Positions 1-4,770 of a stretch of 17,305 bases of DNA are shown here, piece by piece. A program made the position numbers and the translations under genes. Source of the DNA: CANGYM01 sp044235825 (GTDB lineage Bacteria; Pseudomonadota; Alphaproteobacteria; JAJTHO01; CANGYM01). The notes beneath the pieces are model-generated. The model did no database searches. It saw only the letters and a list, made by a program, of their open reading frames with translations, and was not told the DNA's origin. The first letter of the stretch is position 1. Each line of letters begins with the position of its first letter. Location of the stretch: assembly GCA_044235825.1 (NCBI GenBank), contig JBIIHL010000029.1, positions 1-17,305 of the forward strand. Direction: 5' to 3'.

Positions 1-38
1 TAGGTCTCCTCAACATCAAAAAATGTCCCCATGATCAT
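1..38 (-). CDS. Possible 5' end of a gene running off the left edge
   Basis: Read on the minus strand from an ATG at 38 (second ATG at 32), the frame stays open to the window edge and gives MIMGTFFDVEET. A G-run about ten bases upstream could act as a weak ribosome-binding site. Twelve codons are too few to identify a product or to exclude chance. It is listed only because the window boundary may cut a real gene. Confidence 0.2.
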   Translation of the reverse strand, partial: MIMGTFFDVEET

Positions 39-102
39 GGCAAGCCCCCAAAATACCCTGAAACTCACCCAAACTAACCCATACACAACACAAAATCAAA
101 AC

Positions 103-228
103 TTAGATAGGGTTTTTAGAGGTGCCCCTTCCTCTATGCTTTTTTTCGGAGTCACAATACAAGCGCCCATCAGGGAGGGACCGCAGAAAACTCATCGCTT
201 CTGTGCTGAGGGAATTAGAAGTAGACAT
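103..228 (-). CDS. Possible 41-aa small ORF behind a repeated leader
   Basis: An open frame of 41 codons runs from an ATG at 228 to a TAA at 103, starting MSTSNSLSTEAMSFLRSLPD. It has no recognisable domain and no clear Shine-Dalgarno. The reason to list it is its context: the ~75 bases directly upstream resemble the leader directly upstream of the lipoprotein gene at 1445-1753, and in both places an ATG follows the shared GCGTTTTT within a few bases. The frame could be the remnant of a displaced gene, or chance. The opposite-strand frame 31-327 overlaps it and looks no better supported. Confidence 0.2.
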   Translation of the reverse strand: MSTSNSLSTEAMSFLRSLPDGRLYCDSEKKHRGRGTSKNPI

Positions 229-330
229 GGCAAAAACGCAATGGGTTTAGATTCCAACAACAAGAACCCTGTCGGTGTGGGTCAGGCGAAAAAACGCCTC
301 AGAAAGCACAAAAGTGCCTTCCGCTAATGA
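229..330. repeat. Leader repeat, copy 1 (diverged)
   Basis: This stretch aligns, with substitutions and small gaps, to 1754-1835. Shared blocks on the minus strand include TGTTGGAATC, AAACCC and GCGTTTTT, followed by an ATG. Copy 1 also carries a small hairpin, AGGCG-TTTTTT-CGCCT (minus strand). It adjoins the better-conserved repeat 352-536, with about 20 unmatched bases between the two, so both probably belong to one duplicated unit. It may be a mobile intergenic element or a 5' untranslated leader. Confidence 0.55.
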
Positions 331-351
331 TCAAGTGAGAGTTTCCTCATG

Positions 352-536
352 AACAACAAATTTAGCCTACTATATATATATATACGTCAAGAATTTTATG
401 AAAACTTTTTTACCACCCTTGGGGAATCCAAATAGGGGGAGGGGGAACCCCTCAATCCCCCGTCGCAATCCGGTCCACCAGCTGTTTAACGGTGGGAATA
501 AAGCCATTTTTGTAAAAGGGATCCGTGGCAAAGCGA
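352..536. repeat. Long direct repeat, copy 1 (partner 1836-2022)
   Basis: About 185 bases match 1836-2022 in the same orientation, with 9 substitutions and 2 single-base indels by my count (about 94% identity). The repeat contains a (TA)7 tract, a TTGACG box facing left, a G/C-rich hairpin and the last 28 codons of the nitronate monooxygenase gene. The similarity breaks off sharply at 536/537. The two copies bracket the toxin-antitoxin module and the lipoprotein gene. Confidence 0.95.
452..536 (-). pseudogene. 3' fragment of a nitronate monooxygenase gene
   Basis: The minus strand encodes RFATDPFYKNGFIPTVKQLV and then DRIATGD and a TGA stop. This is the C-terminus of the intact gene at 1938-3335 with one residue changed (F for L). 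No start or upstream coding sequence remains; the sequence beyond 536 is unrelated DNA leading into the toxin-antitoxin promoter. Six codons differ from the intact gene and five of these are synonymous. The fragment therefore seems to derive from a copy that diverged while still coding, not from decay after duplication. Confidence 0.9.
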
Positions 537-577
537 GGGGTGTGAGGGGGGCGTTTTTCTTTTTACTTTCTGCTCCC

Positions 578-607
578 TTGACATTTCCCCCCAATTTATG
601 ACAAGAT
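578..607 (+). promoter_or_regulatory. Putative promoter of the toxin-antitoxin operon
   Basis: A perfect -35 box TTGACA (578-583) is followed, after 18 bases, by a weak -10 candidate CAAGAT (602-607), about 25 bases ahead of the antitoxin start. It lies immediately downstream of the duplication junction, so the module carries its own promoter. Toxin-antitoxin promoters are normally repressed by the antitoxin; I see no obvious operator palindrome. Confidence 0.45.
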
Positions 608-632
608 CATTGCACGCAAAGGAGATTTTTCC

Positions 633-836
633 ATGGCAACGCTTCACTTGTCTGACACGTCTTGGCAGAAGTTGTCGCGTTTGGCAACTTTGCATCATTG
701 TGATCCTGCGGATTGTGCGGCGCAGATCATTGCGCAGGCGTTGGAGGATGAGGAGGATTATGCCTTGGGCATGCAGCGTCTTTCTGAATCGTCTGAACGA
801 TATACCTTGGCGCAGGTGATCAACAATGCATCCTAA
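633..836 (+). CDS. RelB/DUF6290-like antitoxin
   Basis: A 67-residue protein starting MATLHLSDTSWQKLSRLATL. The N-terminal beta strand plus helices, with alanine/leucine spacing and a short acidic C-terminal part (LEDEEDYALGMQRLSES), fit ribbon-helix-helix antitoxins of the RelB/DUF6290 type that pair with RelE/StbE toxins. In such modules the N-terminal part binds operator DNA and the C-terminal part wraps the toxin. AAGGAG (619-624) lies 8 bases before the ATG, which fixes the start and argues against the longer frame at 598. The stop overlaps the toxin start by 11 bases, the usual coupled antitoxin-then-toxin order. The family call rests on size, order and the clear toxin partner more than on strong motifs. 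Confidence 0.8.
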   Translation: MATLHLSDTSWQKLSRLATLHHCDPADCAAQIIAQALEDEEDYALGMQRLSESSERYTLAQVINNAS

Positions 837-1098
837 ATGGCGCATTGTTTTTGTTCAAAAAGCGCAAAAAGAATTTCAAAAGCTGACCCCTTCCATTCAG
901 GCCCGCATGGTGGATTTTTTCAACGATCGCATCATCCCCAGCGAGAATCCCCGCCTGTTGGCCAAGCCCTTAACGGGCAACAAAGGGGGATTGTGGCGAT
1001 ACCGCGTGGGGGATTATCGTATCATTTGTGACATTCAGCAGGATACCGTCATAGTTTTGATTCTGGCCATTGCCCACCGACGCTCTGTTTATCAATAA
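826..1098 (+). CDS. RelE/StbE-family mRNA interferase toxin
   Basis: A 90-residue protein of the RelE/ParE fold. The StbE/RelE signature is clear: a basic segment AKPLTGNKGGLWRYRVGDYR (residues 46-65) followed by CDI and a C-terminal AHRRSVYQ (83-90). In the family, the arginines of the WRYR and HRR motifs and the tyrosine near the C-terminus are used in ribosome-dependent mRNA cleavage; equivalents are present here (R58/R60, R65, R85/R86, Y89). It appears full length and intact. It overlaps the antitoxin gene by 11 bases, so translation is probably coupled. The pair sits between duplicated DNA, which fits an acquired stabilisation module. Confidence 0.93.
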   Translation: MHPKWRIVFVQKAQKEFQKLTPSIQARMVDFFNDRIIPSENPRLLAKPLTGNKGGLWRYRVGDYRIICDIQQDTVIVLILAIAHRRSVYQ

Positions 1099-1110
1099 CC
1101 CCACGATGAT

Positions 1111-1345
1111 GGGGAGGGGGGAATTTGTGTTGCTCTGGCGCTTGCTGGGGGGAGTGGGGAAAGATCCTCGTTCCCCTTCTCTGGGGAGGGGTGCCCCATA
1201 GGGCCGGGGTGGTTGGTGCCACACAAAACCACCCCGTCAGGCTGCGCCTGACACCCCTCCAAAGGAGGGGAATGGACCTAGGTCCTCTTCAACGGGGAGG
1301 GGGATTTGTGTTGCTCTCCCGCTTGCGGGGGGGGGGGTGGAGTGG
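1111..1345. repeat. Hairpin-rich palindromic intergenic element
   Basis: This gene-free stretch of 235 bases is built from repeats. Two imperfect direct copies of a ~45-base motif (GGGGAGGGGG, then TTTGTGTTGCTCT, then CGCTTGC and a G-run) start at 1111 and 1294. Between them are three perfect hairpins in a row: GGGGTGGTT/AACCACCCC (1206-1214/1227-1235), GTCAGGC/GCCTGAC (1236-1252) and CCCCTCC/GGAGGGG (1254-1270). An 11-base G-run occupies 1327-1337. It resembles the extragenic palindromic repeats common between alphaproteobacterial genes. It is not coding; frames through it are low-complexity. Confidence 0.8.
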
Positions 1346-1385
1346 CATCATGGCGAAAATGTCTTATCTTTTCTAAATTTAGGCA

Positions 1386-1414
1386 CAAAAAAAAAGAGGC
1401 TGCAAGCAGCCTCT
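1386..1414 (-). terminator. Rho-independent terminator of the lipoprotein gene
   Basis: On the minus strand the stem AGAGGCTGC/GCAGCCTCT (9 bp, 2-base loop, 1395-1414) is followed directly by a run of nine or ten T (1386-1395). It starts 30 bases beyond the lipoprotein stop codon. It is a strong intrinsic terminator in that direction only. Confidence 0.92.
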
Positions 1415-1444
1415 AAAAACCAGTTGAGAAAATTAACTGCTAAC

Positions 1445-1753
1445 TTAATTGCAAACAGTAACCTCATCAACATAGTTTTTTTCCCTGATTGCACGGGGTT
1501 CAACTAAAACATCTCCATCGACTTTCACAAGATGCCCTAAGCAGTTGAAGTACCAAGTCGACTCGCTGTCCTCATTGACAGTGCCATTGATATGATACTC
1601 CCTAACTGGAGTGCCGCCTGAAAAGAACACAACTCGCAACTGATCCCCAACCCATCCAGTTGTTGTTTTGGTAAGGGAATTCTCCCAACCAGCACAACCA
1701 CCAAGGGTGAGCAGAGAAAGAACGACGAGAGGAAGAATCAATAAAGGCTTCAT
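1445..1753 (-). CDS. Small putative lipoprotein, function unknown
   Basis: A 102-residue protein. The start MKPLLILPLVVLSLLTLGGC is a lipoprotein signal peptide: one lysine, a hydrophobic core and a lipobox LGGC with the lipidated cysteine at residue 20. The ~83-residue mature part is rich in predicted beta strands (DQLRVVFFSGG, REYHINGTV, LVKVDGDVLVEP) and has two more cysteines, at NCLG and two residues before the C-terminus, which could form a disulfide. I chose the ATG at 1753 over the longer frame from 1843 because the signal peptide begins there and the extra 30 codons lie in repeat DNA. No good Shine-Dalgarno is visible. It sits between the duplicated segments, ends in a strong terminator, and points away from the toxin-antitoxin genes. 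I do not recognise the family. Confidence 0.75.
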   Translation of the reverse strand: MKPLLILPLVVLSLLTLGGCAGWENSLTKTTTGWVGDQLRVVFFSGGTPVREYHINGTVNEDSESTWYFNCLGHLVKVDGDVLVEPRAIREKNYVDEVTVCN

Positions 1754-1835
1754 GAGTAAAAACGCAGGGTTTGGATTTCCAACAGTAAGGGCCCTGTTGG
1801 CGGCCAGACAAAAAAAGAAAAAATGCCTCAAGCTA
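1754..1835. repeat. Leader repeat, copy 2 (diverged)
   Basis: This is the partner of 229-330, lying directly upstream of the lipoprotein start. Conserved minus-strand blocks are TGTTGGAAATCCAAACCC, then TGCGTTTTT and ATG. It joins without a gap to the better-conserved repeat 1836-2022. See copy 1 for the comparison. Confidence 0.55.
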
Positions 1836-2022
1836 AACAACAAATTTAGCCTACTATATATATATATACGTCAAGAATTTTATGAAAACTTTTTTACCAT
1901 CCTTGGGGGAAATCCAAATGGGGGGAGGGGGAACCCCTCAATCCCCCGTCGCAATCCGGTCCACCAGCTGCTTGACGGTGGGAATCAGGCCGTTTTTATA
2001 AAAAGGATCCGTGGCAAAGCGA
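1836..2022. repeat. Long direct repeat, copy 2 (source copy)
   Basis: This is the copy still attached to the intact nitronate monooxygenase gene (stop codon 1938-1940). On the minus strand it contains, in order, the gene's last 28 codons, a G/C-rich hairpin over the stop codon, a short A/T-rich stretch, TTGACG and a (TA)7 tract. The TTGACG box could be the -35 of a leftward promoter for the lipoprotein gene, but I see no convincing -10 at normal spacing. Confidence 0.95.
1920..1947 (-). terminator. Hairpin at the end of the nitronate monooxygenase gene
   Basis: GGGGG and GAGGGG (1920-1930) can pair with CCCCTC and CCCCC (1934-1947), forming an interrupted stem that includes the stop codon. 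No T-run follows on the minus strand, so it is not a classical intrinsic terminator. It is repeated at 433-461 in the duplicated copy. Confidence 0.3.
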
Positions 2023-3335
2023 TAGGCGTTGTGGCCGGCGAACATCAGTTGATCCTCGGTCTCGCCGCCGTGGGCGATGTCCTGCAGGGTTTTTTGAATG
2101 CAAAAGGATCGGGGATCCGCCCGTTTTCCCGTGGTGCCCTCTTCGTTTTGGGACCAGTTGCTAAAGGCGCAGGCACTCAGGCAGCCCATACAGTTGATCT
2201 GATCTTCATGGATGGTGGCGGATTCGGCGGGGGTGACAAAAACCACCGTGGCATCGGGGGTTTTTAGAATGTCTGTATAGCCTGCGGCCACATAGCCATC
2301 GGCTTTGGCTTTATCCTCGGGCGTTAAATAAATCAACCGGCCCCGCGCCCCGTGGGCAAAGGGAACACTATGGGCCCCAAAGGGTTCCGAGGTAAAGGCC
2401 ACCTGACGTTCGGATCGGGTTTTCAGACCCTCTAAGAAGCGATTATGAACAGCAGAGGAATAAAACCCCGTGGGGCTGAAACGGTTTAGGTAAACATCCC
2501 CTGGTTTCAGGTTCAGCAGCCGCTGTTTCCATTGATCCGAAATGGGGCTTTCCTGGGTCAGCAAGGGGCGTGTGCCAAATTGAAAGGCAATGGGCCCGAT
2601 TTCTGGATTGTCCAGCCACGATTCCCATTCGCGCAGATACCATACACCGCCGGCCATGATGATGGGGATATGGTGCAGCCCCACGCTGTTCATCAGGGTG
2701 CGCAAATCCCGCACGCGGGGATAGGGGTCCTCAGGAATGTTTGGGTTTTCGCTGTTGCTCAGGCCATTGTGGCCGCCGGCCCGCCAAGGGTCTTCGTAAA
2801 CAACCCCGCCCAAAAGATCGGAAAATTTCTGATACGCCCGTTTCCATAACGCACTAAACGCCCGCGCCGAGGATACGATGGGATAGTAATACAGGCCATA
2901 ATGCGCAGAAATTTCCGCAATGCGGTACGGCATACCCGCGCCGCAGGTTACGCCGTGAATCAGGCCCTTGGTCCCCTCTAAAATGCCGTGCAAAATCTGC
3001 TCGGTGGCGGCCATTTCCCACAAAACGTTCATATGCAAACGACCGCGGCCCCCTGCCATATCATGGGCAATGCGGGCCTGACTGATGCCGCCGCGAATGG
3101 CGTAGGCAATCAATTCTTCGTGGCGTTGCCGGCGGGTTTTTCCGTGATAAATCTGGGGAATGATATGTCCGTTTTCATCATAGGAATCCGCATTCACCCC
3201 TGAAAAGGTCCCCACACCGCCCGCCGCGGCCCATGCGCCCGAACTTTCGCCGTTGGAAACAGAGATGCCTTTGCCGCCTTCAACAATGGGCAAAACCTCC
3301 GCGCCGGAGATACGAAGAGAAGAAAGAGATTTCAC
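1938..3335 (-). CDS. Nitronate monooxygenase (2-nitropropane dioxygenase family)
   Basis: A 465-residue FMN-dependent TIM-barrel enzyme of the NPD/nitronate monooxygenase family, which oxidises alkyl nitronates; some relatives are FabK-type enoyl-ACP reductases. Family motifs: an N-terminal GGKGISVSNGESSGAWAAAG glycine-rich segment, AGGHNG (near residue 207, catalytic-histidine region), PIIMAGGVW and AFQFGTRPLLTQES for FMN phosphate binding. It has the long C-terminal extension, including a cysteine cluster CMGCLSAC. The start is GTG (3333-3335), with AGGAGA eleven bases upstream. It is the last gene of the minus-strand run, 49 bases after ntrX, possibly with its own promoter. Its last 28 codons are duplicated at 452-536. 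The true substrate cannot be told from sequence. Confidence 0.88.
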   Translation of the reverse strand: MKSLSSLRISGAEVLPIVEGGKGISVSNGESSGAWAAAGGVGTFSGVNADSYDENGHIIPQIYHGKTRRQRHEELIAYAIRGGISQARIAHDMAGGRGRLHMNVLWEMAATEQILHGILEGTKGLIHGVTCGAGMPYRIAEISAHYGLYYYPIVSSARAFSALWKRAYQKFSDLLGGVVYEDPWRAGGHNGLSNSENPNIPEDPYPRVRDLRTLMNSVGLHHIPIIMAGGVWYLREWESWLDNPEIGPIAFQFGTRPLLTQESPISDQWKQRLLNLKPGDVYLNRFSPTGFYSSAVHNRFLEGLKTRSERQVAFTSEPFGAHSVPFAHGARGRLIYLTPEDKAKADGYVAAGYTDILKTPDATVVFVTPAESATIHEDQINCMGCLSACAFSNWSQNEEGTTGKRADPRSFCIQKTLQDIAHGGETEDQLMFAGHNAYRFATDPFYKNGLIPTVKQLVDRIATGD

Positions 3336-3366
3336 GGTGTCAGGGTCTCCTAAACAAACAATACCT

Positions 3367-3394
3367 ATAGTAACAGCAAAACCATCATTCGCAA
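3367..3394 (-). promoter_or_regulatory. Possible internal promoter before the nitronate monooxygenase gene
   Basis: On the minus strand, TTGCGA (3394-3389) and TACTAT (3372-3367) are separated by 16 bases, just ahead of the gene's AGGAGA. The -35 box overlaps the end of ntrX. Each box matches the consensus at only four positions, so this is tentative. Confidence 0.3.
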
Positions 3395-4758
3395 TGATCC
3401 AGCCCTAAGCTCTTCATTTTTCGATGCAGGGCCGAACGTTCCATGCGAATGTTGTTGGCAACACGGGAAATGTTGCCATTGTGGCGCAGCAGCTGGGCCT
3501 GCAGATACTCCCGCTCAAACACCGCCCGCGCATCCCGCAGGGTCAGGGCCATCAAATCCTTTTTGCGTTCGCTTTTTAAAATCAGGGGGGCCGTTTCGTA
3601 AATGTCTTTGGGCAGCATATCCACGGTAATGGGGTCTCGCGCCCCCCCCGTGCCCATGATCAAAAGCCACTCGATGGTGTGTTTTAACTGCCGAACATTG
3701 CTGGGCCAAGCGTAGGATTGCAGGGCCGCCATGGCGTCTTGGGAAAAGGGTCGCTCGGGCAATCCCAAAACACCCGCGCACATTTGCATAAAATGATGGG
3801 CCAGCGGAACAACATCTTCACGGCGCTGCGCCAAAGGCACCATGGGAATACACACAACATTCAATCGGTGATAAAGATCCTCCCGCAGACTGCCATCGGC
3901 CAAAGCCTCTTGGGGATCCCGCGATGTTGCGGCCATGATGCGGACATCCACGTGAACAGGATTTTGTCCCCCTATGCGGGTAAATTTTCCATCCTGTAAA
4001 AAACGCACCAATTTGGTTTGAAAGGCTTGGGGTAAATTGCAAACATCATCCAAAAACAGGGTGCCCCCATGGGCCTGTTCAAAAAAACCAACCTGCCGTT
4101 CATCGGTCGTTTCCGTCCCCATAAAGCGTTGATCGACATAGGGACTGTCCTGAAACAGGCTGCAATGGGCCACGACAAAAGGGGCCTCTTTCCTGCGGGA
4201 CGCCCGATGAATCTGACGCGCCAACAAGGTTTTTCCCACCCCAGACGGACCCGAAATAAAAACACGCGCATTCAAAGCCCCCACCTTGGTCACCGTGGCC
4301 TGAAGCTGCTGGATAAAGGGGGAATGGCCCACAAACGTGTCCTGAGAAAACCCCTGTGTTTTCAAAAGGGCATTTTCTTGAATCAAAAACCGCATTTGAA
4401 ACACACGGTCCAGAACATGAAGCAATTTTTCTGTTTTAAACGGCTTTTCAATGACGTCTTCGGCGCCCCTTTGCATGGCTTGGACCGCGATTTCTATGGT
4501 GGCATGGCCACTCATCATCACAATGGGCAAGGATGGACACTGGGATTTAAACAGCATCAACAGCTCCAAACCATCCCGCGCACTGCCCTGTAACCAAATA
4601 TCAAGCAGGATCAGATGGGGAAACCGTTGGGCGATTAACTGTTCGGCGTCTTCACTGCTGCGGGCTACGCGGACGGTATAACCTTCATCCTGTAAAATGG
4701 CCTTTAGCTGATCACAAATATCAGCTTCATCATCAACAACCAAAATATCCTTTGTCAT
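3385..4758 (-). CDS. ntrX: NtrX-type two-component response regulator
   Basis: A 457-residue regulator with three parts. A receiver domain (about 1-120) has the acidic pair D9/D10, phospho-acceptor D53 (LLDIWLQG), S83 and K105. An AAA+ domain (about 140-380) has Walker A GPSGVGKT and Walker B GGTLFLDD. A C-terminal Fis-type helix-turn-helix contains NGNISRVANNIRMERSALHR. The GAFTGA loop that contacts sigma-54 is absent; the region reads GTETTDERQVGFFEQ, as is usual for NtrX. It is the partner of the NtrY kinase encoded 12 bases upstream. The ATG at 4758 is chosen because AAGGA lies 9 bases before it; the longer TTG start at 4767 would sit on the ribosome-binding site. NtrYX controls nitrogen and redox/respiration responses in studied alphaproteobacteria; its targets here are unknown. 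Confidence 0.95.
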   Translation of the reverse strand: MTKDILVVDDEADICDQLKAILQDEGYTVRVARSSEDAEQLIAQRFPHLILLDIWLQGSARDGLELLMLFKSQCPSLPIVMMSGHATIEIAVQAMQRGAEDVIEKPFKTEKLLHVLDRVFQMRFLIQENALLKTQGFSQDTFVGHSPFIQQLQATVTKVGALNARVFISGPSGVGKTLLARQIHRASRRKEAPFVVAHCSLFQDSPYVDQRFMGTETTDERQVGFFEQAHGGTLFLDDVCNLPQAFQTKLVRFLQDGKFTRIGGQNPVHVDVRIMAATSRDPQEALADGSLREDLYHRLNVVCIPMVPLAQRREDVVPLAHHFMQMCAGVLGLPERPFSQDAMAALQSYAWPSNVRQLKHTIEWLLIMGTGGARDPITVDMLPKDIYETAPLILKSERKKDLMALTLRDARAVFEREYLQAQLLRHNGNISRVANNIRMERSALHRKMKSLGLDHCE

Positions 4759-4770
4759 GCAGCACAATCC

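Noticed and set aside
117..146. TAGAGG/CCTCTA hairpin followed by a T-run
   Set aside because: It resembles a weak terminator on the plus strand, but the stem is only 6 bp, the T-run starts three bases late, and no plus-strand gene precedes it.
31..327. A 98-codon plus-strand reading frame
   Set aside because: No ribosome-binding site or domain is seen, the composition is odd, and it runs through leader-repeat DNA that is not maintained as coding in the second copy.
1111..1345. CRISPR array
   Set aside because: There are only two imperfect direct copies, the gap contains hairpins and not unique spacers, and no cas genes are near.
1668..2267. A 199-codon plus-strand frame across the lipoprotein leader and the nitronate monooxygenase end
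   Set aside because: It is antisense to two better-supported genes and crosses the (TA)7 tract and repeat; it is a shadow.
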